Shown: positions 46,790 through 58,722 of the stretch, in pieces | Layout: each line of letters opens with the position of its first letter | Numbering within the stretch: position 1 is the stretch's first letter | Source of the DNA: Nannobrachium achirus | Lineage: Eukaryota; Chordata; Actinopteri; Myctophiformes; Myctophidae | DNA: 64,000 bases | Assembly: GCA_963921795.1 (NCBI GenBank) | Contig: OY997654.1 | Span: forward strand, 1,922,367-1,986,366 | Direction: 5' to 3' | Notes under the pieces: model-generated | Databases searched by the model: none | What the model was told of the DNA's origin: nothing | The model's input: only the letters and a program-made list of their open reading frames with translations | Program-made: the position numbers and the translations under genes

Positions 46790-48482
46790 AGACAAGACAA
46801 ATAGCGTCCTCCCTAAATATTCACACCAGCACACTTTTGGCCCAAAGTATAGTCTATAGTTTGTTGTCACTCCAGCCTCAAATCTTGCTGGAACGAAGAA
46901 AAAAAATCCCTTGACATGTTGCCTGTGTTAGAACCTGGAAAAGAGGCAGCTAGCTGTCATAGTGCAGGTGCGTCGGGAATATGGCTACGACTAAAAAACA
47001 ACTGTGCCCTGGGACTTCTCAAATGCCACTTAGTATTCAGAAGATTCATGATTAATTAGTAGCCCAGCAGCCTGGTTAGATGGAAGCATCTGCTACCAGG
47101 CTCCTATCCTTATGTTATCAATGTCTCCTCAAATCAAACACAACAGGTGGCTTAACTGTTACAGTTTCTTCAAAATACAAGCAGCAACGTCCTTGTTAGT
47201 GTATTCACAGGGAAGTCGTCTTCACGGTCAGGGGTTCGTTAAATAAACGAGCTGGTGTTTCTATTCCCATTTCCATTCTGTTAATAATGATTCCACTGGT
47301 CCTCTGGGGTTAACGCTCATCGTGTGGCAGATTAGAGATGTTGTGTTGGGTCAGGAGCAATTAGTTTGATTTTTACTTTTACTCAGTGAAATTACTCAAG
47401 TGCCAAATGGCAGAATGAACACGTCAACGCCTTGGCAGCTGTTGGTGAGTTCTAAGCAAACCCAGCCAATTTTAAAAAGCTGTTTTAAAAGTAGTGGTCC
47501 TACCCAATCACAGGATACATTTCTCTTATAGAAGAGCAGGCAGTGTGAAGCAACCTGTTATAGCACCATCATGAGACCGTAAAAAGGGAAATTCTTACAA
47601 GTGTGTCTGTGCAAAGTGTCACACTTATTGGTCCAGATTAGCTACTCAAAGAGGGAACATACACACAGATAATTGGCCAGGAGTAAAAACGTAATGTCCA
47701 AGTGGCCTGGCAGACTCTACTGTATGTTACAGATAAGAGAGCTCTAGCTCATCCCCCAGCACCCATTACTGTATTTATATGTGTCTGAACTTGTTTCAAG
47801 TTACATTGATCCTTCTGCAGCAATGTTAGGATGTATGTTTGTTGTAACTTGTTCACTGCTATTTAGAATGTCCACATGTGAGTTGCTAATTACTGCACTT
47901 TGTAAAACTTACTTGTTTTCTTGACACTCCATTTACTTCACAATTTATCCTGTTATTGGTTGACTAGGATTCATGCCACTTACTCTGTTCTTTTATTTTA
48001 TATAAGCCACTCTTTGGTTAAGAGATCTGCTAAATGCCGAACTTCTAATTGTAAATTGTAATCGATCCGAGCCACGGCTTTAGGGAGAGAACGATGTTTG
48101 TTACATCACAGTAGGAGATAGTCTATTCTATGATGATAGCTGCTGTCTACAGCTTACTTTCACTCTAAACCCCAAGCCCAAGTTCAATTGGAGGTTGTCG
48201 ACCTATCACGACATGTCCCTCCTGGTGAGAAGAGACAACGTAATTGCTAGTCTGTGAACTTGACATTCTTCCCCTTTGAATTGGGCGAAATGATGGAAGT
48301 GGGGATGGCTGTGGAAGTCTCCTGTGAACATAATCACACCAATCCTCTGAACCCACAAATTATTGTAGGAACACACAACAGGGAGTACCCTGAGAAAAAA
48401 AGAAAAGAAAAAAGATGATGGCTCTGTTGAAATGGGATGTGGTCAGTAACGTTGTAATCCAGTTCGCCATTTAGTCAAGTTC
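46790..48482. other. Longest repeat-poor stretch; no gene seen
   Basis: About 1.7 kb without a repeat I recognise. A 63-codon minus frame (48165-48356) is unsupported. Conserved non-coding elements could be here but cannot be seen from one sequence. Confidence 0.4.
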
Positions 48483-48490
48483 ACGCACAG

Positions 48491-48919
48491 AGGGGCGTCA
48501 ATTGTGTATGGCAGGGGTATGCAGCTGCCATATCCTGGGTCCAGGGGGGGAAATAAAAGTTACTTCTAAATATAAATCCATGAATGTCTCTTTGTCTAAC
48601 TGTGCTGGTTATTATGTTGTTAAATTACAGTAAAATAACTACAAATGCAAAATTTTACAAAATGGTCACTTTAACAAGGTATTATAATTGTATTCTCCAC
48701 ACTTGTATTCTCCAATTGTGGCACGTTTACTAATGCCAAGTTTAGCTGCACTTAGAGCAACCATTCCAGGCTGCCATATTCAGCCCAAGAAACCATAGAA
48801 ACGGGGTAAAAAATAAAATGTACTTCTTAAAATAAATGTATCATGTCTGTTCCTAAGGTATGGCAACAAGACACCAGTCATGTTGCCATACCTTAGCTTT
48901 TTCTGAACTGACGCCACTG
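48491..48919 (+). mobile_element. K-family hAT-like element
   Basis: Ends GAGGGGCGTCAATTGTG and CTGAACTGACGCCACTG. Flanks CACGCACA (48483-48490) and CAAACACA (48920-48927) match at 6 of 8. K-specific terminal stem, no general hairpin. Confidence 0.82.
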
Positions 48920-49009
48920 CAAACACAGTATACAGTATATAATTTTTCACAGCAACTACTAACATCTATTTTAATCTAAAAGTATAAATTGATGATACTA
49001 TGTTTCTTC

Positions 49010-49545
49010 TTTTTATTAAGGCATGGTCTGGAGACTATGTTTTGCACCCTGTCCGTCCATCCGTGTGCCACACATTTTTCACATGGGCCGGTTCTAGCAC
49101 CATCATGAGGCAGATTTTTATAAAACACATTTTTGGACAGTATTCCTACAGATTTTGTCCAAAAATCATGCAAATCGGCAGACAGTATTTCTACAGTCAT
49201 GTGATCGACATGAATCTGTCCGATTTTCCATATTCCATCCTGATTGGCTAAGATTGGCTTCCAAAGTTTGCAGGATTGGTTCGTTTTCAACAAAATGCCT
49301 CAAATCATGAACACAACGTGCAATTTGGATGAAATTGTGCGCTCGCATTCCCTATAGGCCGAAGAAGAAATACCACTTTTTTAAATCAGCCTCATGGTGG
49401 CGCTATAACAGGCTGATTTGTGTTTTTATCTATAACTCCACCGATCAGTGTAAAACCTATAAATGTTATAGCGCTACCAGGAGGCCAAAATAACCTTCCT
49501 GACCTGGCGGAGACATGACCGCGGAAGAGCACTGCTTCTAGTTAT
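49010..49545 (+). mobile_element. Non-LTR (RTE-like) 3' fragment
   Basis: TGGTGGCGCTATAACAGG, CCAAAATAACCTTCCTGAC and the tail GAGCACTGCTTCTAGTTATT are the style of fish RTE 3' ends. No reverse transcriptase frame remains. Assigned from remembered family style. Confidence 0.5.
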
Positions 49546-49669
49546 TATTTGTTTCTTTATTTGTCAGGGACAATACAAAATGTATTATAACTTGTTAAAA
49601 GCAGTGCATGATGCATTGAATATGGGTTTCGAGCTAATTTTACATTTTTGTATTCATATTAATTAAAAA

Positions 49670-50247
49670 CCCATTTAGGCCTAGAATTATTGACTGCTTT
49701 AACTAGTGAAAAATAGCAGATATACAAGCTCACAACGCGGCGAGCTTGTAGATCTGCTATTTTTGAAAAGTTGTGAAAATGTGTGTACATCTTTGAATAG
49801 ACCTATAATTATGTATTTTTTAAGCGAATGTTTGTAACTCAAATTTTGCTTCTGGGTGGTCCCTGGAACTAAATATTTTGAAATGGGGGTCCGTGGCCAA
49901 ATACATATCATTTTGGGTGGTCCTTCACGTGAAAAGGTTTGAGAACCACTGACATAGTAGTCTCTCAAGAACAGACTAACTGAGCTCCAGTTAAGTGAAA
50001 AGGACCTTGTCTTTGACGATGGCTGGCCAGATTGCTGACATAGAAACAGGTTTTTCAAAAAACCTTAGAAGGATTCAAAAGACACTTATAGAATCGGGTC
50101 AAAATTCTAATTTTCACGATTTTTCAAAAATAGCAGATATACAAGCTCGCAGCGCGGCACTCGGTGCCGCGCTGTGAGCTTGTAGATCTGCTATTTTTCA
50201 ATAGTTAAAGCATAAAATAATGATACGCAATAATATGTACCCGTTCT
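49670..50247 (+). mobile_element. B-family element, right end truncated
   Basis: Starts CCCATTTAGGCCTAGAATTA and stops at GTACCCGTTCT. Hairpins at 49707-49765 (short) and 50125-50199 (full GCGCGGCACTCGGTGCCGCGC). Confidence 0.82.
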
Positions 50248-50656
50248 CATTTCTCATTTCAGGTTCACGGAAATGACCAGCTTCTTTCTGATCCCAGGCC
50301 AGTCTTCACAGTGTCACTAACTTCTACCTCAAGCCGTAAACACATTGTGTTTATTATTATTTTTGTCTACAGCAGTGCTTCGCGGAGATCCTCTCATTAA
50401 TCCTAATTTCTAATAACAGGATTAAACATCTGGTGGTCCTCCCACCCAAGCTGTGTTCAGCAGTTTGATGTCGCGCTCCAAGTAGCTTGTATCTTGCCTC
50501 TAATGTTTTACCGGCAGTTAAGACACACCTTCCCAGCTGTTTTGATACTTTTCTTCTGAAACCATAATTTTGTCTGAATGGTGTCCTGCAACTGCGAATG
50601 TTAGACTTGTTCTGCATCTTGTCTCACAACTCACAACGAACCCACAGTCACAGCTG
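50248..50656. other. No gene seen
   Basis: No recognised repeat or exon. Confidence 0.35.
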
Positions 50657-50660
50657 TTAA

Positions 50661-51655
50661 CCCATTTGTAGCCGATCCCGACAATACTCATGAAAAATAC
50701 TCGAGTACTCGGAGTGCCGATCCCGAGTATACTCGCGCTATATACTGTATAGTAAAGCTGGCAATCTTACCCTACGGTCCGTTGGAAAGTGCTGGCACGA
50801 TTGGACTCGCCGATTCATCATCATCGCGGATCCACGTGCACAAAATAGTAATCCCTTAACTCATCTAGTGCCATTCGCGAGATGTCTCGCGAAATGTACT
50901 CGAGTATCTGTAGTGCCATTCACGGGATATCTCGGGAAAAGTAATAGATTACTGTAACGGCGAGTACATTACCGAGAAGAATCGCCGGGCGGTCCGGAGA
51001 CGAAATCTGTCGCTGATTTCGCATCATCACGGCTCACGAGCACAAAAATAGTCCCATCCATAACATTGAGGTGGACGGGGGATCTCATCTTTAATGTCCA
51101 TTATCTCAAAACTACACTTTAGAAGCTAGGATGGAGGCAGATGCTCGCTTATGTTACACAGTTATAAAAGCTCCCGGTCGGCCATTACACAACTCCACGT
51201 GGACACGGATCGGTTCCGGCGCACGATCCGATGACGTCAGACCGGAAGTGATTGCGCGGTGGACTTCTGGCCTTCAAAATAAGACAACGCAAGTGAATGG
51301 GACCTGAAGGAGGCACTTTGGACATTATAATCCGTTACTGTCTGGGGCTCTGAATGAGTTAACATGGTAGCCGACGGTCTATCTCATCTTTAATGTCCAT
51401 TTTCTCCAAAAAACACTTTTGAAGCCAAGGATGGCATTAGATTCTCGCCATAATAACACAAGCTGAAAGGCAACGATCGGCCATTACTCCAACCGCATGG
51501 TACGATGACCACTTCCGGTGAATGACGTCATGACGTCAAACAGGAAATGTTTGCGCAATCGACTTCTGCCTTCAAAATAAGAGACTGGCCGCGGACGGAG
51601 CAGGCGAAAGGCGCGCTGGACATTTAACCTGTTCATGTCTGGAGCACTAAATGGG
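50661..51655. mobile_element. TTAA-flanked piggyBac-like element with internal ~300-bp duplication
   Basis: TTAA at 50657-50660 and 51656-51659. Ends CCCATTTGTAGCCGATCC and GAGCACTAAATGGG. Two diverged ~300-bp halves (about 51060-51360 and 51361-51655) share ATCTCATCTTTAATGTCCAT, GGCCATTAC and TTCAAAATAAGA. The palindrome TGACGTCA occurs three times (51232, 51523, 51531). No hairpin module. Confidence 0.78.
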
Positions 51656-51964
51656 TTAAAGTATGTTATGCCCGTAAATAAACTCAATGCTCCATACGCA
51701 CGCACGTACTCACACACACACACAATTTATGAATAACAAAATGTATGAAAGGAAGAAATCGGATTTCTCATTTCTAAATTGCCATGAACATATAGCAAAT
51801 TCAGGGTTTATTCAGGTTGAGAGCATGCAAGAGAGCCTGTCGACCTTTATCTCGGCAAACATCAGAATCCCTATACAAAAAAGAAGAAAATGAGCTATTG
51901 ATTTTCTGTTTTCCCCTTCCACCCCCCCCCCCCCCCCCCCCCCCCCATTCACACACTTTCTTAT

Positions 51965-52304
51965 CCCATTCAGAACGGGTACACAGTATTGTGTATTATT
52001 ATTTTATGCTTTAACTATTGAAAAATAGCAGATATACAAGCTCACAGCGCTGCGAGCTTGTAGATCTGCTATTTTTGAAAATTGTGAAAATTAGAATTTT
52101 GAATCGATTCTATAAGTATCTTTTGAATCCTTCTAAGATTTTTGAGCGGTGGTCACAACGCTCCTGTATACGTGGCCGTGTGTGTGGGTCTGTCTGTCTG
52201 TCTGTCTGTCTGCGTGTCTGTCTGTCTGTCTGTAGCCTTCAGTAACCTTTTCTGACCACACATGTTAAGGGAGGGGCGCTGTTGTTCAGGCCAGGCCAGA
52301 CCAG

Positions 52305-52337
<33 letters not shown>

Positions 52338-52778
52338 GGGGGGAAGGGGGGACCACCGCTCAGTTCACACGGGTGTGATTTTTGAAAAACCTATGTTTCT
52401 ATGTCAGCAATCTGGCCAGCCATCGTCAAAGAAAAGGTCCTTTTCACTTAAATGGAGCTCAGTTAGTCTGTTCTTGAGAGACTACCATGTCAGTGGTTCT
52501 CAAACTTTTTAATGAGAAAGACCCCCAAAATGATATTTATTTGGCCACGGACCCCCATCTCAAAATATTTAGTTCCAGGGACCACCCAGAAGCAAAATTT
52601 GAGTCACACACGTTGGCTTAAAAAATACATATATTCAAAGATTTTCACACATTTTCACGACTTTTCAAAATAGCAGATCTACAAGCTCGCAGCGCGGCAC
52701 TCGGTGCCGCGCTGTGAGCTTGTATATCTGCTATTTTTCAACAGTTAAAGCATTCAATAATGCTTGGCCCTAAATGGG
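51965..52778 (-). mobile_element. B-family element, long form, with a nested insertion
   Basis: Ends CCCATTCAGAACGGGT and CCCTAAATGGG. Outside bases TTAT/TTAA. Hairpins at 52020-52077 (short) and 52666-52739 (full). Interrupted at 52145-52376. A C run at 51927-51947 precedes it. Confidence 0.85.
52145..52376. mobile_element. 232-bp insertion made largely of microsatellite
   Basis: Flanked by an exact 8-bp duplication GATTTTTG (52137-52144, 52377-52384) inside the B element. AGCGGTGGTC at the left is inverted as GACCACCGCT at 52351-52360. The interior is (TGTC)n and (CA)n. The family is unknown. Confidence 0.7.
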
Positions 52779-52964
52779 TTAAGGCCCCTTCGGTATTGTC
52801 ATTCTATAGTCTAAATGAAGGTCAGTGCTGGCCGCCTTGTCACTGGCTCCTCAGTGAACGACATTTCAGAGTAGGAATACAGCAACCCCTGTTTTCTAAA
52901 GGAAAAACGTGTCGGGATGAGGCTGTCTTTTGTCTTTAGGGATAAACAGATCCACTAAAACATA

Positions 52965-52966
<2 letters not shown>

Positions 52967-53031
<65 letters not shown>

Positions 53032-53043
53032 GCATGTGCGTGT
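52967..53043. repeat. (TG)n microsatellite
   Basis: About 65 bp of TG followed by CG-containing variants. Confidence 0.96.
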
Positions 53044-53046
53044 GTT

Positions 53047-53210
53047 AGGGCATTCACGAATAGTGATTTTTAGTATTCGAATTATTCGACCTCAAAGTAT
53101 TGGAATAGTCGAATATTCGACAGGACTGGCCAAACTCTCAAATATTAAGTAAGCAAGAGGCAAACATTGTGAAAATAGCCGATCTACATGCTCACGCGAG
53201 GCGTTTTTCA
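53047..53210 (+). mobile_element. H-family fragment ending in half a hairpin
   Basis: TAGGGCATTCACGAATAGTG and TCGAATATTCGACAGG, then a flank shared with the C family (CCAAACTCTCAAATATTA). The hairpin left arm starts at 53168 (ATTGTGAAAATAGCCGATC) and breaks off at GCGAGGCG. Confidence 0.75.
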
Positions 53211-53529
53211 AGAAAAAGTTGACTACAGCTCCTTTAACATACTCTACCATACAGACAAATATCAAATATTATTGTTCATTAAAATAAGTCCCGCATTGTG
53301 GCTTTAAAGCTTTTACCTCTCCTGACCAATCGATACAAGTGAGCAACAAAAATAAAACGATAGACTATATAATTTTATGGCGTGACTCGGGGGCGAGCCG
53401 TCATCAATATGATGACATCATCATGACGTCAGAGAACCGCAGGGTCGTCATACCATTATAAGACCAGGTCTAATAGACCCTGTTTGAATTTTCTCCCTCT
53501 ACTCCCTTTCCTTAAACCCGTTTTCTTTG
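53211..53529. other. No gene seen
   Basis: TGACGTCA near 53424 in a GATGACATCATCATGACGTC stretch. Otherwise plain. Confidence 0.35.
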
Positions 53530-53732
53530 CAATATATTACCCCCATTGATTCCGGATGGTGACCCGTTTCGAAACGGGTCACCATCCGGAATCAATGGGG
53601 GTAAATTTATTGTTATCACATTTTTGTCTTAGGAATGTGACAAAAACCAAAAAATATTATTGAACTCTACTCTCCATGGCATGAGTAATCAATAGAAAAA
53701 AAGTCATTTTGGGGGTGAACTACTCCTTTAAT
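53530..53732. mobile_element. Half of the Angel-like palindrome
   Basis: Keeps the central stem ATTGATTCCGGATGGTGACC and the whole right arm to GGTGAACTACTCCTTTAA. The left outer arm is missing. Confidence 0.8.
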
Positions 53733-53739
53733 ATGACCT

Positions 53740-53960
53740 TTCACTCCATACTTAGTCTGCTCTTTTTCCCCTCTACACCAAAGCTTTTCGCCGAAAATAG
53801 CCGATCTACAAGCTCACAACGCCTCGCAGCGCGAGGCGTTGTGGAGCTTGTAGATCGGCTATTTTTTGGCTAAACTTCTCAGAATATGGATGCCAGATAA
53901 AAAAAAAAAAACTTTCTATCACACAAAGATAGACCCCCTGTTCAAGACCGTTGGGCTACA
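53740..53960 (-). mobile_element. D-family fragment
   Basis: CTTTTTCCCCTCTACACCAA and TTCTCAGAATATGGAT match the D body. Hairpin at 53789-53870 is nearly perfect (GCGAGGCGTTGTGGAGC carries one inserted G). Confidence 0.8.
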
Positions 53961-54268
53961 TCAATAAGATCAAACAGTTCTTTATAGCAGTGGTGTGTTT
54001 GTCTTGGCATGCTTCTGATCGCCGTTCATCACCCTTCCCAAGGTGAGCGTCACACTGTCTGTTGCACCGACTTCAGATCACTGTATCGCAACCGCAGAAT
54101 CCTTTTTGCATATTCTTGTTTATGGTTTACCGAGCAGGTCACTATCCCCTGCTTGCTTGAACAGCTGCTTCAGATGACCCCCCCCCCCCCCCCCCCCCCC
54201 CTTTCCAAACAGGGGTTGCTAGACAACTTGTGTGCTAGTCCCTGTCAAATCCTGCTTTATTATGAGGC
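53961..54268. other. No gene seen; C run at 54178-54201
   Basis: An 88-codon frame at 54009-54275 passes through the C run and is not supported. Confidence 0.4.
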
Positions 54269-54276
54269 CTGCTAGT

Positions 54277-54827
54277 CAGGGGCGTCACACCAAATTCTGG
54301 GCCCTGGGTACAAGGATTCACTGACTGCGGGGCCCCTGTGCTTTAACTATTGAAAAATAGCAGATATACAAGCTCACAGCGCGGCGCCGAGTGCCGCGCT
54401 GCGAGCTTGTAGATCTGCTATTTTTGAAAAAAATCATGAAAATCTTTGAATGTTTCAAATTTTTTGAAAAACCTATGTGTCTATGTCAGTGGAGCTCAAA
54501 CCTTTTCATGTGAAGGACCCCCAAAATGGTATGTATCTGGCCACGGAACACCATCTCAAAATATTGAGTTCCAGGGACCCCCACAGAAGCAAAATTTGAG
54601 TTACAAATGTTCGCTTAACAAATACATATATTCAAAGATTTGCACACATTTTCACGACTTTTCAAAAATAGCAGATCTACAAGCTCGCAGCGCGGCACTC
54701 GGTGCCGCGCTGTGAGCTTGTATATCTGCTATTTTTCAATAGCTAAAGCATAAAATAATTAAGGCCCCTCCAACACCTTGGGCCCTAGTAACTCAGTCCC
54801 ACTTTCCTACCCCTTGTGACGCCCCTG
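54277..54827 (+). mobile_element. M-family element: hAT-like ends around a B core
   Basis: Ends CAGGGGCGTCACACC and TTGTGACGCCCCTG. Exact TSD CTGCTAGT at 54269-54276 and 54828-54835. Between GTGCTTTAACTATTG and AAAGCATAAAATAAT it is B-family core with hairpins at 54350-54428 and 54664-54737, both full length. Confidence 0.92.
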
Positions 54828-54835
54828 CTGCTAGT

Positions 54836-55129
54836 GACCTGATGCACAGCCTTTGCCGGGTCCATATGAATAATTTATCCTTTGAATTTAGCCCAACTCT
54901 GACATTTTGATGTTCGGTGCCCCAGGGGCTTTCTCTTGAACAGCGTATGGATCGTGCTCCTTCCCTCAGTGGAGCATCAGATAACGTCTAAAGGCACAGC
55001 GAGTGAAGCTCAATATCAAAACCAAAGAGGAGCAGGAATCCTTTATGTTTCACACACTGTGTCCCTATATCTGCCCACCTTCTATCAAATGTTACTGGCT
55101 TACCTCCAAGAGTACACAGATATTGTACC
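54836..55129. other. No gene seen
   Basis: A 114-codon frame (54936-55280) runs into the following repeat and has no recognised domain. Confidence 0.35.
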
Positions 55130-55900
55130 AGTAAGACTCCCTAAATCGGGAGATAAGCGACGGTCAGATCGCATACACAAACTTGAGACGGCAATGGTAG
55201 GCAATCAGGAGGGAATATGGGAAATGGGACAGATCCATGTTGATGACATGACTTGTGTGATTTTAGGGCAACATCTGTAAGAGCAGTGTCCAACAATGTG
55301 CTTTGCAAAAATCGGCCTGACGGTGGCGCTAGATGGGACAGATGCATGTTGGTGACATGACTGTAGAGATACCGTGTACCGCTTTGCATGATTTTAGGTC
55401 AAAATCTGTAGAAGCAGTGTCCAAAAATGTGTTTGGAAAAAAATGATAAAAGGGACAGATCCATGTTGATGACATGAGTCTAGACATGTGTGTACCGCTT
55501 TGTGTTATTTTAGGGCAGAATCTGTAGGAGCAGTGTCCAAAAATGTGTTTTGCAAGAATCTGCCTCATGGTGGCGCTAGAAGAGGGCCATGTGAGAAATG
55601 AGGGGTGGAGGTTGTGGTTTGACAGCCAAGGAGTGTGTGTGTGCAATGTGTGGCATGGATAGGGGCAACAGTGGTGGAGATATTAGTAGGGCAAAAGTGT
55701 GACGTGACGTGTGACGGACAGACTGACTGACTGACGTGTGACGGACAGACTGACTGACACTGACATACAGACAGACTGACAGACAGCCAGCCAGTGGAGG
55801 TTTTGATAGTAACTGCGACCTTGGTGGTCGCAACAATGTAGACAGACTACAGACAAAATAAAACTGATGTGAAAATTACGTCTTTCTTTGCTTTTTATCA
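55130..55900 (+). mobile_element. Non-LTR-like repeat with internal tandem units
   Basis: TCCCTAAATCGGGAGATAAG near the start is shared with 59050. Units of about 130-150 bp contain GGGACAGATCCATGTTGATG and AGCAGTGTCCAAAAATGTG. The tail has GTGGCGCTAGA, (GACT)-like repeats and CGACCTTGGTGGTCGCAAC. RTE-like by style. Confidence 0.6.
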
Positions 55901-56800
55901 TAAGTAATCATCAGGAACGATGCATGCTGGGAATGCACCTGTTGAGGGGGGGGGGGGGGGGGACTTTGGTGCCGCAAAAAAAAAATATATAAACTAGACC
56001 AGGTCAACCTGGTTGTGCCAGACCCCCTGTCTGTCATCATCATTTATGACATCATGCCTTTTGTAGGCATGTCATCATCATGTCATCATCATATATACCC
56101 TTTATATAGAAAACCCGGACCGACATTTGCTTATGTAGGCCTACCCATTTCATGGGTCTGGCAAAAATGATATACAGTATAGGCTATATGTTCAACAAAT
56201 ATTACAATATTTTTTGTTATTATTATAATTTTATCGACCCTTGGAGTCACTATTACACCAACCAGGTACAGTATGTTGCACTGAGTGGGTGTTATTTAAT
56301 TCTCCAAATCTAACCCTCAATAATGAATGTGTAATTTTGAGGCAGAAACGTAGTTAATACTGTGTATGTGATCATTTTGGTGGGGGGTCTGGGGGTCCAT
56401 CCCCCTGAAAAAAATGTAAAAGAGTAGATGTTATTTCCTGTATTCTGTTGCATTTTACAGGGAGTTTGATACTTTTATCAGGCTTTACTAGGATGAGAAA
56501 ATTATGGATTTAAAATGTTTACATTATGCTGCAAGTAACACGTCTTTTGCTTGAAGATCTGTTCTTTTTGCACACGCATCCATCCAAAAGTGCGACCTCA
56601 TTTAAACTGCCTGCCAGTAAGCAATGGGCATTTTGGATGTGTTGAATTAACATTGTAGATCCTCCTGTCGCCTGTCGATCTTACTGTAGAGAATGGTGTG
56701 CGCACTGCGCAGGGAACGTGCACGCAGCGTTCCTCACACCAGACGTTCACGCACACACAGCGACGCATCTAATTATTACTTCAGAATCAGATACAGTATT
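55901..56800. other. No gene seen; G run at 55947-55961
   Basis: AT-rich with GTCATCATCAT-type low complexity at 56030-56095. Confidence 0.4.
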
Positions 56801-56804
56801 TTAA

Positions 56805-56971
56805 CCCATTTAGGCCTAGGGTTATTGACTGCTTTAACCAGTGAAAAATAGCAGATATACAAGCTCACAGCGCGGCACCGAGTGCCGCGCTGCGAGCTTG
56901 TATATCTGCTATTTTTCAATAGTTAAAGCATGAAATAATGATACACAAAATGTGTACCCGTTCTGGATGGG
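56805..56971 (+). mobile_element. B-family element, minimal form (167 bp)
   Basis: TTAA at 56801-56804 and 56972-56975. Ends CCCATTTAGGCCTAGG and CCGTTCTGGATGGG. It contains only one hairpin (56842-56918, full GCGCGGCACCGAGTGCCGCGC stem) and no hAT-like centre. It shows the hairpin belongs to the TTAA element itself. Confidence 0.9.
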
Positions 56972-56975
56972 TTAA

Positions 56976-57194
56976 GCCCTTTAATTGCTCTAATCACGGC
57001 CGAAGTGGACGTCTCAGTGACACTTGAGTTGACGCAGTTTTCCCCGGCATGGTGATATGACGGCGTGAGAAATACGATGTGTGGCGTGAGCGCGTGAGAA
57101 GAGGGTAAATTTGCGTGAGTCTCACGCTCATTGCGTGAAGCCACAGCTCTCCTGGTCATAATGGTCATAATCCCTCAACTCCCATGAACATAGT
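56976..57194. other. No gene seen
   Basis: Repeated GTGAGA/CGTGAG motifs at 57060-57130. Nothing else. Confidence 0.35.
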
Positions 57195-57202
57195 GTCACG
57201 GC

Positions 57203-58091
57203 TAGGGATGGAGCTCGAAACAAGAGCCCACTACAAACTCAACAACAAATGTATTGAGTACCCGGTATCAATATGGGCTTATCAAGCTTGTTATAGCGGC
57301 CCATGACGTCATGTTTAAAGAGGTGGTGCCATGATTCCCCCCCTCTAAAACATGATTATCAGGTATTATGATTATACTAGGAGGAAGATTTTTTTTCCAA
57401 AAAAGTATACAGAAAGAGTTAAAATTGGGTTTTTATGTGGCCACACCCCCAGTTCATTAAGTATGCATGGACGTCATGGTGGGTGGTGACCCAGCTGAAG
57501 TTAGCCACACCCCACAGTGTTGGGTGAATGGTAATTAGGGGAGGAGTTGATTCTGTGATGTCATTGTATCTGTGTTTTTTAACTGACACTTTTGACCACA
57601 AGGTGGCAGCCTCCAAGAGAAAAGAAACAAATACCAAGAGAATACATAATTGCTCATAAAAACCACACCAGGGGGTCTAATGAAGTACTTTCAACCTCCT
57701 AGACACATGAAAAACAGAAAAAGTAAAAAACTATGGCACCACCTCTTTAAACAATCAAGACAAGAGGCGATCAAGAAATTACAGTAGGCTACGATTCATA
57801 CTATAAAGTAATTTAACACTTATTGCACACTAATGAATGATTGTTTTAATGATATTTAATGATAATATTTGTTACTTTTGTCAATTGTCATCTTTAGAGA
57901 TGGTGGTCAGCCACAAACTCATAGTCACAACAACTGGCCAAAAAGAAAATCCAGTTCTGTTCAGAATTTGTTGTCTCACATCTTTCCACAAAATATTAGA
58001 TAGTCAATAGTGGGCTCGATAAAAACCCGGCTCAATAAGCAGGATCGATAAGGTGGTCGTTATCAATAAACATGAACAAGCTCCATCTCTA
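57203..58091. mobile_element. hAT-like element TAGGGATGGAGCTCG with nested TTAA element
   Basis: Ends TAGGGATGGAGCTCG and GAGCTCCATCTCTA hAT-style (GAACAAGCTCCATC shared). Flanks GTCACGGC/GTCAGGAC match at 6 of 8. Confidence 0.72.
57319..57746. mobile_element. TTAA-flanked repeat AGAGGTGGTGCCATG
   Basis: TTAA at 57315-57318 and 57747-57750. Inverted ends AGAGGTGGTGCCATGATT and TATGGCACCACCTCT. A partial relative is at 21700-22059. Confidence 0.8.
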
Positions 58092-58272
58092 GTCAGGACG
58101 TGTTGGCTCGGTCCATCATTGCATGTCTGTGGTTGAATCAACTCTCTGAGCAGCACAACTTATAAATGGTTTATATGATGTACAATGACAGCTGTCGAAG
58201 GAGGCGCCACTAAAAGTGGGTCACAAGCAAACTGAATGTTGCGTGGAAAATTCTCTAGTCTAAAGTCTATAG

Positions 58273-58714
58273 CAGAGGTCTTCAGCAGTTACAGTTACTA
58301 CAGGGGGTCCTCCAAATCTTTGAGTGATAGTTAATTTTATATTAACCACTTGAACCGTAGCGTCCATATTATAGCCAAAAATATCATATTATAGCCAAAA
58401 ATAGCAGATCTACAAGCTCACAACGCCTCGCGCTGCGAGGCGTTGTGACCTTGTAGATCAGCTATTTTCGGCAAAGAGCTTTGGTGTAGAGGGGGAAAAG
58501 AGCAGACTAAGTACAGAGGGAAAGGTCAAGTTTATTAAGTAGTGACGGTTCAAGTGGTTAAATATCTGAGAACACAAATTGACATGAATCCAAAATACAC
58601 AGATGATTGTGCTGTCAAACGATGAAACTATATGGAATCTATGAAAATGGGGGTCCCCGCTTCATCTCTCTCTCAGCTAAGGGGTCCTTGGCCTGAAAAC
58701 GTTGAAGACCCCTG
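58273..58714 (+). mobile_element. D-family hAT-like element
   Basis: Ends CAGAGGTCTTCAGCAG and ACGTTGAAGACCCCTG. Exact TSD GTCTATAG at 58265-58272 and 58715-58722. A local 16-bp duplication (ATATTATAGCCAAAAAT) precedes the hairpin at 58393-58472. Confidence 0.92.
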
Positions 58715-58722
58715 GTCTATAG

